This document shows, piece after piece, positions 44,215 through 53,226 of a DNA stretch of 64,000 bases (within the stretch, counting starts at the first letter, position 1; each line of letters opens with the position of its first letter). The notes beneath the pieces are model-generated. The model was not told the origin of the DNA. It saw nothing but the letters and a program-made list of their open reading frames with translations, and did no database searches. This stretch comes from Chryseobacterium lathyri (GTDB lineage: Bacteria > Bacteroidota > Bacteroidia > Flavobacteriales > Weeksellaceae). Made by a program: the position numbers and the translations under genes. The stretch is from the NCBI RefSeq assembly GCF_003290185.1, contig NZ_QNFY01000003.1, positions 310,001 to 374,000 on the forward strand. Direction: 5' to 3'.

Positions 44215-46221
44215 ATGAATATTAATACTAAAATTTTTGGTGCGGCTCAAGTCGTACTGTCAGCAATTATGATTAATGCACAGACCTCAACGGCAAAACT
44301 GCCGGGCGATCCTACGCTTCCATCCACTAAAGCAAATCTTGAGAAACTGATTTCTTATGATAAGGGAAACTTCAAATATAAAGTAGAAGATTACTTTGCA
44401 AGACCCAGTGCTTCACAGTTTAAAATATCTCCGGATGGGCAGTATCTCTCTTATAAAGAAAAAGATAAGGACAAAAAGAACCATGTCTATGTAAAAGAAT
44501 TGAAAACAGGCAAAATCACTAAAGCGATTGTTGAAAAAGATGACCTTATCAAGAGCTATGGCTGGCTGGATAAAAAACGCCTTTTCTTTACCCAGGATAA
44601 AGGAGGGAATGAAAATATCCATCTTTACGCAGCAGATATTGACGGAAAAAACCTTAAAGACCTGACTCCTTTCGATGGGATTACGCTGGGAACTGTTAAG
44701 CTGATAAAAGATACGGAATTTGTTGTGGTGACTATGAATAAAAACAACAAACAGATCTTTGAACCCTATAAGATCAATTTCAACACGGGAGAAATGACCC
44801 AGCTGTATGAAAATAAAGATGTTAACAGCCCTATTGATGATTATATTTTTGATAAAGACGGGAACCTCAGAGGATATACCGTCCTTGAAAATGGGCTAAC
44901 GACCAAGACTTACTATAAAGATTTGCAGACTGGGAAATTTAACCTGCTTAAATCCACAGACTGGAAGGATACTTTCAGCATCATAGGACTTAATGATAAT
45001 TCCAAAAATAAGGATGAAGCTTATGTTGTGACCAATCTGGACAGTGATAAGTCCAGGATTGTACTGTATGACCTTAAGAAGAATGCAGTGATCAGAGAAG
45101 TATATTCCAATCCTGTCTTTGATGTAAGCTCCATAAGCGTTGCCGGCAAAAACAGGAATTATGAACTCGATTACGTAAGCTATGACGGGATCAAAAGTGA
45201 AACCGTTCCGGTAAGCCAGTTTTATAAAGAAATTGATGCTAAGCTGAAATCTGAATTTAAAGACAAACAGTTTTCTATCGTTTCTTCAGATGATAATAAT
45301 GATAAACTTTTGGTATATGTAGGAAGCGACAAATTCTATGGCGCCTATTACGAATACGATACAAAAAGTAAAAAGATAAATCTTCTTTATAACCTGATGC
45401 CCCAGCTGAAAGAAGAAGATATGGCAGAAATGAGGCCTATCGAATTCAAAAGCAGGGACGGATTAACGATTCGTGGATATATAACCCTTCCAAAAGCTGC
45501 TCTTGAAGGTAAAAAAGTGCCTCTAATTGTCAATCCTCACGGCGGTCCGCAGGGAATCCGTGATGAATGGGGATTCAACCCGGAAACACAGCTCTTTGCC
45601 AGCAGAGGGTATGCAACGCTCCAGGTGAACTTTAGAATTTCCGGAGGCTACGGAAAAGAATTTCAGAAAGCAGGATACAAGCAGATCGGAAGAAAGGCAA
45701 TGGATGATGTGGAGGATGGAGTGAAGTATGTCATTGAGCAGGGTTGGGTAGATAAAGATAAGATTGCGATCTATGGAGGAAGTCATGGTGGTTACGCTAC
45801 GCTGATGGGGCTTATCAAAACTCCGGATCTTTATGCCTGTGGTGTGGATTACGTAGGAGTATCCAATATTTTTACCTTCTTCGACTCCTTCCCGGAATAC
45901 TGGAAACCTTACAAAGAAATGGTAAAACAAATCTGGTATGATCTTGATAACCCTGAAGAAGCAAAAATTGCCAAAGAAGTTTCTCCGGTTTTCCAGATCG
46001 ATAAAATTAAAAAACCTTTATTTGTGGTACAGGGGGCCAATGACCCAAGAGTCAACATCAATGAGTCTGACCAAATTGTAAAAGCAATGCGTGCAAAAGG
46101 CTTTGAAGTTCCATACCTGGTAAAATATGATGAAGGGCACGGATTTGGAAAAGAGCCAAACAGACTGGAGCTGTATAAATATATGCTGGGCTTCTTTGCA
46201 GAGAATTTCAACAAAAAATAA
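44215..46221 (+). CDS. S9-family prolyl oligopeptidase-like peptidase, secreted
   Basis: The protein has 668 residues with an N-terminal signal (MNINTKIFGAAQVVLSAIMINAQ). The first 400 residues form a beta-propeller-like region. The C-terminal catalytic domain carries the nucleophile in GGSHGGYAT (Ser 523), Asp in QGANDPRVN (about 610) and His in YDEGHGFG (about 642). It cleaves peptides in the periplasm or outside the cell. It is of the dipeptidyl/acylaminoacyl peptidase type. Confidence 0.93.
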   Translation: MNINTKIFGAAQVVLSAIMINAQTSTAKLPGDPTLPSTKANLEKLISYDKGNFKYKVEDYFARPSASQFKISPDGQYLSYKEKDKDKKNHVYVKELKTGKITKAIVEKDDLIKSYGWLDKKRLFFTQDKGGNENIHLYAADIDGKNLKDLTPFDGITLGTVKLIKDTEFVVVTMNKNNKQIFEPYKINFNTGEMTQLYENKDVNSPIDDYIFDKDGNLRGYTVLENGLTTKTYYKDLQTGKFNLLKSTDWKDTFSIIGLNDNSKNKDEAYVVTNLDSDKSRIVLYDLKKNAVIREVYSNPVFDVSSISVAGKNRNYELDYVSYDGIKSETVPVSQFYKEIDAKLKSEFKDKQFSIVSSDDNNDKLLVYVGSDKFYGAYYEYDTKSKKINLLYNLMPQLKEEDMAEMRPIEFKSRDGLTIRGYITLPKAALEGKKVPLIVNPHGGPQGIRDEWGFNPETQLFASRGYATLQVNFRISGGYGKEFQKAGYKQIGRKAMDDVEDGVKYVIEQGWVDKDKIAIYGGSHGGYATLMGLIKTPDLYACGVDYVGVSNIFTFFDSFPEYWKPYKEMVKQIWYDLDNPEEAKIAKEVSPVFQIDKIKKPLFVVQGANDPRVNINESDQIVKAMRAKGFEVPYLVKYDEGHGFGKEPNRLELYKYMLGFFAENFNKK

Positions 46222-46589
46222 AATTTCATTTTTATAACGATAGAGACGGAGAGTGTAATGCTTTCCGTTTTTTTTAGATAGACTCAAGAAGAGCCAAGAG
46301 CCAAGAGCCAAGAGCCAAGAATCAAGAGCCAAGAGTCAAGATGCGAGATATCAGATATGAGATTGAGGTTGAAGTTAAGATTAAAGAGTGATTATTTACA
46401 ATTCAAATACTCAAAAGTCTTAATCCATCAACTCGCAACTGAAATCGCGGATCATATTCCTTTCATCTTCTACTCTAAAACTCTCTTACCCCAAACTCAC
46501 AAACCCGCATCCAGAAACAAAATCCCAACAGTCAATAATTTTTTTTAAATTTATTAAAGTAAAATCAAAAGGCAGATCGTCATAGCAAT
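46222..46589. other. non-coding stretch with tandem repeats
   Basis: This 368-bp gap holds the AGCCAAGA tandem repeat (46284-46340) and little else. The open frame at 46357-46548 has a poor amino-acid composition and no start signal. An inverted weak match to GAGATATCAGATATGAGA is seen near 46344. Confidence 0.5.
46284..46340 (+). repeat. tandem repeat, 8-bp unit AGCCAAGA
   Basis: About seven units of AAGAGCCA run together, with two variant units (ATCAAGA, AGTCAAGA). Period 8. It lies just downstream of the S9 peptidase. It resembles the 42479-42590 repeat in period but not in sequence. Confidence 0.7.
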
Positions 46590-47168
46590 ATGGAGGTTGT
46601 CGAAGAAATAACAATGCCACAAGAGGAGAAAGCAAGCATCATCTCACAAACCGTTTCAAAGTACGGAGGAAAACTGATGTCTTATATTCGTCCGAAAGTG
46701 AAAAACACAGAAGATGCGGAAGATATTCTGCAGGAAGTGTGGTTTCAGTTCAGCAGTCTGACCAATCTTTCCGAGATTGTGAATGTAGGCGGCTGGCTGT
46801 ATAGGGTGACTGCTAATAAAATCACCGACCGTTACCGCAAAAAGAAAACTGAAAATCTTGAAGATTTTGTCTATGAAGATGAAGACGGAAGTTTTTCTAT
46901 CAAAGATATCTTATTGCTGGACGAGAGTGCAGGCCCCGAAGTTAAAATGTTCCAGGACGAAATCTGGAAAAAGCTTTTCGAAGCATTGGACGAGCTTCCC
47001 GAGAAACAACGGTTGGTTTACGTAGAAAACGAACTGAACGACAAAACCCTCCAGCAGATAGCCGATGAACAGGGCGAAAATATTAAAACCATTATCAGTA
47101 GGAAAAACTATGCTGTAAAGCATTTAAGAAACAGACTGAGAAAATTATACGAAGATTTAAATAGTTAG
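46590..47168 (+). CDS. ECF-family RNA polymerase sigma factor
   Basis: The protein has 192 residues. Region 2 is at about 20-85 (YGGKLMSYIRPKVKNTEDAEDILQEVWFQFSSL) and region 4 at about 135-185 (LPEKQRLVYVENELNDKTLQQIADEQGENIKTIISRKNYAVKHLRNRL). The following two small genes are in the same direction and belong to the same operon. Confidence 0.9.
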   Translation: MEVVEEITMPQEEKASIISQTVSKYGGKLMSYIRPKVKNTEDAEDILQEVWFQFSSLTNLSEIVNVGGWLYRVTANKITDRYRKKKTENLEDFVYEDEDGSFSIKDILLLDESAGPEVKMFQDEIWKKLFEALDELPEKQRLVYVENELNDKTLQQIADEQGENIKTIISRKNYAVKHLRNRLRKLYEDLNS

Positions 47169-47182
47169 TAAAGAAGAAAATT

Positions 47183-47515
47183 ATGAATCATAAACACAAA
47201 AAAGGCTGGATTTTTTTACTCTTATGTCCGCCATTGATCTTAATTACTGTTACATTTATTGTGATGTGGCTTTGGAACTGTCTGCTTCCTGAGATCCTGG
47301 GGGTAAAATCCATTACATTCTGGCAGGCAATGGGGATTCTTATCTTAAGTAAGATTCTTTTTGGAGGATTTCATTTCGGAAAAGGAGTGAGAGACTTTAA
47401 AGAAAGGAAAATGAGAGAGAAAATGGCTGGACTATCTCCTGAAGAACGGGAAAAATTTAAAGAAGTATGGAAAAACAGATGTTCAGGAGGATTCTTCAAC
47501 AGAAATAACGGATAA
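47183..47515 (+). CDS. small membrane protein in the sigma operon
   Basis: The protein has 110 residues with two membrane segments (WIFLLLCPPLILITVTFIVMWLWNCLLP and FWQAMGILILSKILFGGFHF) and a basic cytoplasmic tail containing LSPEEREKFKEVWKNRC. The tail pattern resembles small membrane proteins that partner ECF sigma factors. It starts 14 bp after the sigma gene. Confidence 0.65.
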   Translation: MNHKHKKGWIFLLLCPPLILITVTFIVMWLWNCLLPEILGVKSITFWQAMGILILSKILFGGFHFGKGVRDFKERKMREKMAGLSPEEREKFKEVWKNRCSGGFFNRNNG

Positions 47516-47603
47516 TTTAAAATTTAAGAAGTAGTAAAGTAAAATTGAAATTCATCCGTCTCTATAAAAAACAAGAAGTAGTAAAATTTAAAATTTTGAA
47601 AAA

Positions 47604-47870
47604 ATGAAAAATTCAGCATTAAAAGGAGTTCTGGGAGCATTAGCCGTTGTAGGAGTGGCATTAGTTGCCAAAAAAGCAATACAAAGAAAAAGATTTATAA
47701 AAGGTATTTTCAGCGAATACGGAATCAAAGAAAAATCGCCTTTCGGCTTGGCAGATAAGATCAGAGAAATGAACGAAGAACAGTATCAGGAACTGAAAGG
47801 GAAATTCAAAAAAGAATTCGCTTCAAGATGCTGCAAAACAGGACATAAGAACAATACTGCAGAAGCTTAA
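47604..47870 (+). CDS. small hypothetical protein of the sigma operon
   Basis: The protein has 88 residues. A Gly/Ala/Val-rich N-terminal helix (LKGVLGALAVVGVALVAKKAI) probably inserts in the membrane. A charged C-terminal half includes KFKKEFASRCCKTGH. It has an LADKIREMNEEQYQELK helix similar in spirit to the LSPEEREKFKE helix in the upstream neighbour. The function is unknown. Confidence 0.6.
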   Translation: MKNSALKGVLGALAVVGVALVAKKAIQRKRFIKGIFSEYGIKEKSPFGLADKIREMNEEQYQELKGKFKKEFASRCCKTGHKNNTAEA

Positions 47871-47897
47871 GCAGTAAATAACTAAATTGAAATTGTT

Positions 47898-47936
47898 AAT
47901 TCCGGCGCGGGAAGCTTTGCTTCCCGCGCCGGAATT
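47898..47936 (+). terminator. very strong 18-bp-stem terminator
   Basis: The arms AATTCCGGCGCGGGAAGC and GCTTCCCGCGCCGGAATT pair perfectly around TTT and are followed by TTTT. The GC content is far above the surroundings. It closes the sigma operon. Confidence 0.9.
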
Positions 47937-47942
47937 TTTTAT

Positions 47943-48134
47943 TGTCATTGCGAGCGAAGCGAAGCAATCTCAAAATACAGATGACTTCAAGGGCTTCAGC
48001 CACCAGAAAAGCACAGCATATTTAGAATCTTTTGCTAATTGAGACGCCTTTGCGAGCTTAAAAACATCAAATGTTCAAAAAATCTTTGTGGTCTTTGCAT
48101 TAAAAGAGATTGCTTCGCTTCGCTCGCAATGACA
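47943..48134. repeat. 192-bp element with perfect 29-bp inverted repeats, MITE-like
   Basis: The arms at 47943-47971 and 48106-48134 (TGTCATTGCGAGCGAAGCGAAG... and its complement) are exact over 29 bp. The GCGAGCGAAGCGAAGCAATCT word is one I recall as a repeat scattered through many bacterial genomes. The 134-bp centre is unremarkable and includes CAAGGGCTTCAGCCACC. The end position is directly beside the terminator. Confidence 0.75.
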
Positions 48135-48230
48135 CTGTGAAATTTTATTATGGAAACAAAACGAGACCTTACATCATTATTTTTCATCAAATAGCCCTCT
48201 GTATTTTCAATAAGGAAAAAAATAAATTCC

Positions 48231-48238
48231 TATTTTTG
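48231..48238 (+). promoter_or_regulatory. -7 promoter element TATTTTTG
   Basis: It matches TAnnTTTG, 9 bp before the DnaJ-like start codon, implying a very short 5' leader. No TTTG is found at the right distance upstream. Confidence 0.45.
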
Positions 48239-48247
48239 TGTAGCTCA

Positions 48248-48895
48248 ATGAAAGACTACTACTATTTTCTCGGGATTTCTCCGGATGCTTCAGAAGAAGA
48301 CATCAAAAAGGCTTATAGAAAATTATCTTTAAAATATCATCCGGACAAGAATGATAATGATGATTTCTTTGCCGGGCGTTTCCGTGAAATTCAGGAAGCG
48401 TATGAAATATTGAGTGATTCAGGAAAGAGACGTACCTATGATCAGAATTTAGAGAGTCATCAGAAGAGTTTCAGATACAATACTCCGCCTTCTATCAAAA
48501 CTTTTACGTCCAATAAAATTCATGCAAAAAAAGGGGAGGAGATTATCATTAACTGGCAGACGAATAATGCCGATGTGGTAAAAATACTGCCTTTCGGCCT
48601 GGAAAAACCTTTTGGAGAACGGATTTTTAAGATTACGGAATTTAAAGACGGAAAATTCCAGCTTTTGCTTCATGCGACAAATTCTTTGCTTCACAAAACT
48701 GCGGTACAGGGAATTACGATTACTGAAGTCTTTGAGAATGATGCTGCTCAGTTTAAAAACAGTGTTGAGGAAATGTTTAAGCCTCAGCCAAGAACACCAA
48801 TCAACAGAACAGGCCAGCCAAAGATCATGATGCTGATCTGGGGAATTCTTATTTTGGCGGCAGCAATATATTTCCTGTTCAGAAATTTTGGCTAG
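48248..48895 (+). CDS. J-domain (DnaJ-type) membrane protein
   Basis: From the ATG at 48248 the protein has 215 residues; the upstream frame from 48110 runs into the repeat arm and is not real. A J domain ([35 protein letters not shown], with the HPD motif) occupies residues 1-65. A strand-rich middle and a C-terminal membrane segment ([19 protein letters not shown]) follow. It would recruit Hsp70 to the membrane. No dnaK is adjacent. Confidence 0.85.
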   Translation: MKDYYYFLGISPDASEEDIKKAYRKLSLKYHPDKNDNDDFFAGRFREIQEAYEILSDSGKRRTYDQNLESHQKSFRYNTPPSIKTFTSNKIHAKKGEEIIINWQTNNADVVKILPFGLEKPFGERIFKITEFKDGKFQLLLHATNSLLHKTAVQGITITEVFENDAAQFKNSVEEMFKPQPRTPINRTGQPKIMMLIWGILILAAAIYFLFRNFG

Positions 48896-48896
48896 T

Positions 48897-49049
48897 TTAA
48901 GCCATCTTTTTCCTTCCCGGGCACTTTTTACATCTTTTTCCCTTTTTAAATTTCTTACAACATGATTTCTTTTCACAGAACATGTCTTCATTATTGAATG
49001 AGTATACTGGCGATAAAGGCGGTACTTTAAATGGGATAATCATATTCAT
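48897..49049 (-). CDS. small Cys/Lys-rich protein
   Basis: This 50-residue frame starts at the ATG at 49049 and ends 1 bp after the J-domain gene. Its C-terminal half (FCEKKSCCKKFKKGKRCKKC, five cysteines) is basic and could bind zinc or nucleic acid. The N-terminus is less regular. I recall similar short proteins in Chryseobacterium but cannot confirm. The coding frame is intact and the Cys spacing is not what random sequence would give. Confidence 0.5.
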   Translation of the reverse strand: MNMIIPFKVPPLSPVYSFNNEDMFCEKKSCCKKFKKGKRCKKCPGRKKMA

Positions 49050-49478
49050 ACTGCAAATATATTAATTTAGAATAAATATAATTAATAAAATTTTATAAAT
49101 CTTATCACCCCTGTTTATCAGTGTGTTTATGAGGTATCCAATACCGGATTTTAGAATGAAAGCATAGTTTTTGGGTCCAAAAAATTACCTGAAAATAATA
49201 ATCAGTATAAACAAAAAACTAAAATTTAGACTGAATAAAATTTAAATACAAGTTTTAAACTGATTTATTTTTTGCACGGTCAGTTTAACAAAACCTTATA
49301 TTAAAACTTAAAAAGTTGAGCTTTTAAATTTTATGTAATAAATAGTTTTTATATCGTTTCTTTTTTTAACTGATCCGGAATTTTCCCTATTATTTCGGCA
49401 ATTTCAGACTCTTGTACAATCGTTTAAAAAATTGTAATTTTACGAATCTTTTTTACGAACAAAATCTAATAAATAAAA
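49050..49478. other. non-coding region upstream of gcvP
   Basis: These 429 bp are very AT-rich. No TAnnTTTG is found near the gcvP start and no riboswitch-like glycine-binding structure was recognisable. Nothing else seen. Confidence 0.5.
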
Positions 49479-52337
49479 ATGAATACAGAACAGTTTGTGA
49501 GCCGTCACATTTCCCTTAATGAAGCCGATAAACAGGCGATGTTGGAAAAATTGGGCGTTTCAAGTATTGAAGAACTAATTTCTCAGACCATTCCTTCTTC
49601 TATCCGTTTAGAGAAAGATCTTGAGATCTCGGCACCGCTTTCAGAATACGAAATGCTGAACCATTCGAAAGATTTGGCATCGAAGAATACTGATTATACG
49701 AGCTACATTGGTTTTGGATATCACAATACCCTTTTACCATCAGCTATTCAGAGAAATATCTTTGAAAACCCAAGCTGGTACACGGCGTATACTCCTTATC
49801 AGGCGGAAATCGCCCAGGGAAGACTGGAAGCGCTTCTGAATTTCCAGACCGTAGTGTGCGATCTTACAGGCTTTGAACTGGCTAATGCCTCTCTTTTAGA
49901 TGAGTCTACAGCGGCTGCCGAGGCGATGCACATGTTCTTTAACAACAGAACGAAGGACCAGAAAAAAGCGAATGCCAACAAATTCTTCGTTTCCGATCTT
50001 GTTTTACCTCAAACCGTTTCTGTTTTAAAAACCAAAGCAGAAGGTTTAGCCATCGAAATCGTGGAAGGTGATCATAAAACTCACCAGTTTGATGAAACTT
50101 ATTATGGTGTTTTATTACAGTATCCAGGTAAAAACGGAATCGTTCTGGATTACACAGAAGATATCGTAGACTATAAAAAATTAGATCTGCAGGTAGTGGT
50201 AGCTTGTGATCCGATGGCTTTGGTTAAATTAAAGTCACCGGCTTCTATGGGAGCTGACTGTGCGGTTGGAACTTCACAGAGATTTGGTATTCCATTAGGG
50301 TACGGAGGTCCTCACGCAGCATTTTTCTCTTGCAGAGAAGATTATAAAAGAGATATTCCGGGAAGAATCATCGGGGTTTCTCAGGATATGTATGGAAAAC
50401 GTGCACTGAGAATGGCGCTTCAGACCAGAGAGCAGCACATCAAAAGAGAAAGAGCCACTTCCAATATCTGTACAGCACAGGTACTTCTTGCGGTAATGGC
50501 AGGAATGTATGCAGTTTATCACGGTCCGAAAGGATTAAACTACATTGCTGATCAGATCCACTTTAAAGCCAATGCTTTGAAGAACGGTCTTAAAGCGTTA
50601 GGATATCAAACCGTTGAAGAGCCAATCTTCGATACTGTGAAAATCACAATGAGCGAAGATGAAAAAGGAAGGTTAATGAGAATGATGCTTGATCACAGAC
50701 TTAATCTGAACTATTTCACAGAAGGAGTGGTAAGTATTGCGATCAATGAAAGTACAACATTGGAGAAATTAAATTATCTGATGGCTTCTTTTGCTCAGTT
50801 TAAAGACAAGCAGACTTTCAAATTAGAAATTAAAGAAGGATACAGCATTCCTGAAGAATTTTTGAGAAAAGATGAAATTCTTACAGAACAGGTATTCAAT
50901 AAATACCATACGGAAACAGAACTGATGCGTTACATCAAACGTCTTGAAAGAAAAGACCTGTCATTAACGCATTCAATGATCTCTCTTGGATCTTGTACCA
51001 TGAAACTGAACGCAGCGACTCAGATGCTTCCGCTTTCCTGGGCAGATTGGGGAAGTGTTCACCCGTTTGTACCGGTAGATCAGGCCGGAGGTTACCAGGA
51101 AATGATCAAAGAACTTGAAAAAGATCTTGCTGAAATTACTGGTTTCGCAGGAACTTCATTACAACCAAACTCCGGAGCTCAGGGAGAGTATGCGGGATTA
51201 ATGGTGATCAGAGAATATCACATTTCAAGAGGTGAAGGCCACAGAAATGTAGTACTGATCCCTCAGTCTGCACACGGAACAAACCCAGCTTCTGCAGCAA
51301 TGGCGGGAATGAAAATTGTTGTCGTTAAAAATCTTGAAAGCGGACAAATTGATTTTGAAGATTTAAAAGCTAAAACAGAACAGCATTCTGAGAACTTATC
51401 TTGTGTAATGATCACTTATCCGTCAACATACGGATTCTTTGATGACAATATTAAAGAAATTACAAGCCTGATCCACGAACATGGCGGACAGGTATATATG
51501 GATGGTGCCAATATGAACGCTCAGGTAGGATTCACAAGTCCTGGAAACATTGGAGCAGATGTTTGTCACCTGAACTTACACAAAACTTTCGCAATTCCTC
51601 ACGGTGGCGGAGGTCCTGGAGTAGGTCCGATCTGTGTGGCCAAGCACCTGGTTCCTTTCCTTCCTTCCAATGCCAATATCAAAATCGGTTCTAAAGATGC
51701 GATCGACGGTATTTCTGCAGCACCTTACGGTTCAGGTCTTATTCTTAACATTTCTTATTCTTACATTAAGATGTTAGGGACGGATGGACTGAAAAAAGCA
51801 ACAGGCCATGCCATCATGAATGCGAATTATCTGAAAGAGATATTAGCAGAGCATTTCCCGATCTTATATTCAAACGAGAATGGAAGAGTGGCTCACGAAT
51901 GTATCGTAGATTTCCGTCAGTTCAAATCTTTAGGAATTGAAGTAGCTGATGTGGCGAAGAGACTTATGGATTATGGATTCCATGCACCTACCGTTTCTTT
52001 CCCTGTAGCAGGAACATTAATGATAGAGCCTACAGAATCTGAAAGCAAGTCTGAAATCGACCGTTTTGCAGAGGCATTAATCTCAATCAAAAAAGAGATT
52101 GATGAGATTGCCAACGGAGAAGCAGATCAGGCAAATAACGTGCTTAAAAACGCTCCTCATACAGAACAATTGGTTATCTCAGATTCTTGGGATAAACCAT
52201 ACAGCAGAGAAAAGGCAGCTTATCCGCTGGAATGGGTAAGAGACCACAAATTCTTTGCTTCCGTATCCAGAGTGGATGAAGCTTATGGAGACAGAAACTT
52301 AGTATGTACTTGTGAGCCGATTGAAGCTTATATGTAA
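49479..52337 (+). CDS. gcvP: glycine dehydrogenase (decarboxylating), P protein of the glycine cleavage system
   Basis: The protein has 952 residues, the full length of single-chain P proteins. Both halves are present: GFGYHNTLLPSAIQRNIFENPSWYTAYTPYQ at the N-terminal end and the PLP-binding Lys at about residue 702 in HLNLHKTFAIPHGGGGPGVGP. It decarboxylates glycine and passes the aminomethyl group to GcvH. gcvH and gcvT are not in this window, so they are elsewhere. Confidence 0.96.
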   Translation: MNTEQFVSRHISLNEADKQAMLEKLGVSSIEELISQTIPSSIRLEKDLEISAPLSEYEMLNHSKDLASKNTDYTSYIGFGYHNTLLPSAIQRNIFENPSWYTAYTPYQAEIAQGRLEALLNFQTVVCDLTGFELANASLLDESTAAAEAMHMFFNNRTKDQKKANANKFFVSDLVLPQTVSVLKTKAEGLAIEIVEGDHKTHQFDETYYGVLLQYPGKNGIVLDYTEDIVDYKKLDLQVVVACDPMALVKLKSPASMGADCAVGTSQRFGIPLGYGGPHAAFFSCREDYKRDIPGRIIGVSQDMYGKRALRMALQTREQHIKRERATSNICTAQVLLAVMAGMYAVYHGPKGLNYIADQIHFKANALKNGLKALGYQTVEEPIFDTVKITMSEDEKGRLMRMMLDHRLNLNYFTEGVVSIAINESTTLEKLNYLMASFAQFKDKQTFKLEIKEGYSIPEEFLRKDEILTEQVFNKYHTETELMRYIKRLERKDLSLTHSMISLGSCTMKLNAATQMLPLSWADWGSVHPFVPVDQAGGYQEMIKELEKDLAEITGFAGTSLQPNSGAQGEYAGLMVIREYHISRGEGHRNVVLIPQSAHGTNPASAAMAGMKIVVVKNLESGQIDFEDLKAKTEQHSENLSCVMITYPSTYGFFDDNIKEITSLIHEHGGQVYMDGANMNAQVGFTSPGNIGADVCHLNLHKTFAIPHGGGGPGVGPICVAKHLVPFLPSNANIKIGSKDAIDGISAAPYGSGLILNISYSYIKMLGTDGLKKATGHAIMNANYLKEILAEHFPILYSNENGRVAHECIVDFRQFKSLGIEVADVAKRLMDYGFHAPTVSFPVAGTLMIEPTESESKSEIDRFAEALISIKKEIDEIANGEADQANNVLKNAPHTEQLVISDSWDKPYSREKAAYPLEWVRDHKFFASVSRVDEAYGDRNLVCTCEPIEAYM

Positions 52338-52357
52338 TTAATTATTATAGTAAAGAT

Positions 52358-52392
52358 AAAAGCACCCGTTTGATTTTCAAACGGGTGCTTTT
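52358..52392 (+). terminator. gcvP terminator
   Basis: A 16-bp perfect stem AAAAGCACCCGTTTGA/TCAAACGGGTGCTTTT has a TTT loop and is followed by a T-run. It starts 21 bp after gcvP. Confidence 0.92.
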
Positions 52393-52407
52393 TTTATTAT
52401 TTATCTG

Positions 52408-52590
52408 CTACCTTCTTCGGGAGCTGTAGGCTACAAGAAGTGCTACAGCCATGGTTCCAAAAGTTACCATTGAAACTGTTTTAATTGATGCTTCACTATC
52501 GTTTACCTGTGATGTACTGTGATCTTTATCACACGAAGACAAGAATACTACTGTCATGAATAGACAGCCCGAGAATAATTTTTTAATCAT
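52408..52590 (-). CDS. small lipoprotein with C-terminal membrane segment
   Basis: From the ATG at 52590 the protein has 60 residues. The lipobox is LSSC (MIKKLFSGCLFMTVVFLSSC). The tail ends TFGTMAVALLVAYSSRRR, a hydrophobic segment followed by three arginines, like sorting or membrane anchors. The function is unknown. It ends 16 bp before the terminator of gcvP on the other strand. Confidence 0.6.
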   Translation of the reverse strand: MIKKLFSGCLFMTVVFLSSCDKDHSTSQVNDSEASIKTVSMVTFGTMAVALLVAYSSRRR

Positions 52591-52743
52591 ATAGGTGTAT
52601 TTGTTTGGTTTTAAAGATTTTATGATCAAAAAAGATACCAATTAGTCTATTTAAATAATAATTCTGTATGTGATAAATAGTAAATATTAGATTGTATTGT
52701 ATCAATATAAAACGGGAGAAATATGGATAATTATACTATTGAT

Positions 52744-52893
52744 TTAAATCGTGGGTATTGTTCCTCCGTCAATAATGTATTCGGTTCCTGTGAGATAATC
52801 AGCTCTTGGTGAGACCAGGAATCCTATGAGTTCAACTACTTCTTCAGGTTTTGCGGTCTTACGTAAGGAATTCCTCCCAGTGCATCCATTATA
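52744..52893 (-). pseudogene. C-terminal remnant of a short-chain dehydrogenase
   Basis: Reading right to left, MDALGGIP continues after a one-base frameshift into KTAKPEEVVELIGFLVSPRADYLTGTEYIIDGG, the standard SDR C-terminus. The first three-quarters of the gene, including the catalytic YxxxK, are missing. It directly abuts the remnant of an HxlR gene on the other strand. Confidence 0.75.
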
Positions 52894-52895
52894 TT

Positions 52896-53075
52896 CAGCT
52901 GAAAGAACTGGAAGAACACGAACTGGTTTCAAAAATCATTTACGCCCAGCTTCCGCCCAAAGTAGAGTATTATCTTACGGACTTTGGAAAGACACTGATT
53001 CCTGTTATTTCTGCACTGGGAAATTGGGGAGATCAGCATGAAGAGCGGCTACGGAAGGTTATTTTGAAGAGATAG
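52896..53075 (+). pseudogene. C-terminal remnant of an HxlR-family regulator
   Basis: From about 52896 the frame reads QLKELEEHELVSKII, then VEYYLTDFGKTLIPVISALGNWGDQH, the second half of an HxlR winged helix. The N-terminal recognition helix is missing. With the SDR remnant it represents a divergent SDR/HxlR pair, like the intact one at 28770-29957, whose central promoter region and both 5' halves were deleted. Confidence 0.75.
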
Positions 53076-53130
53076 GTGAGTGGTAATGATTTACCGTGGA
53101 AATTGAACAAGGTTGCTAAACTATGTTAGC

Positions 53131-53226
53131 TTACTGTTTTTCTTCATTATTTCTGCCCGCTTTTTCACAGGCTTTATTTATCCTGTCATGGATAACCTCA
53201 AGATTGTAGAGGATGTCTCCTTTCAT
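53131..53226 (-). pseudogene. N-terminal stub of a YggS/PLPBP-like gene
   Basis: This 31-codon frame begins MKGDILYNLEVIHDRINKACEKAGRN, which resembles the first helix of YggS-family pyridoxal-phosphate-binding proteins, then stops at EEKQ. Its ATG overlaps the stop codon of the AAA ATPase gene (ATGA), so it would be translationally coupled. The remaining 90 percent of a yggS gene is absent. Confidence 0.5.

Noticed and set aside
46284..46340. Possible CRISPR-like repeats
   Set aside because: Period 8 with no unique spacers; simple tandem repeat.
46357..46548. 63-codon frame after the S9 peptidase
   Set aside because: Composition is unlike a protein, it overlaps tandem-repeat flanks and it has no start signal.
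49050..49478. Glycine riboswitch upstream of gcvP
   Set aside because: I could not find the tandem aptamer pattern or a downstream expression platform in this AT-rich stretch.
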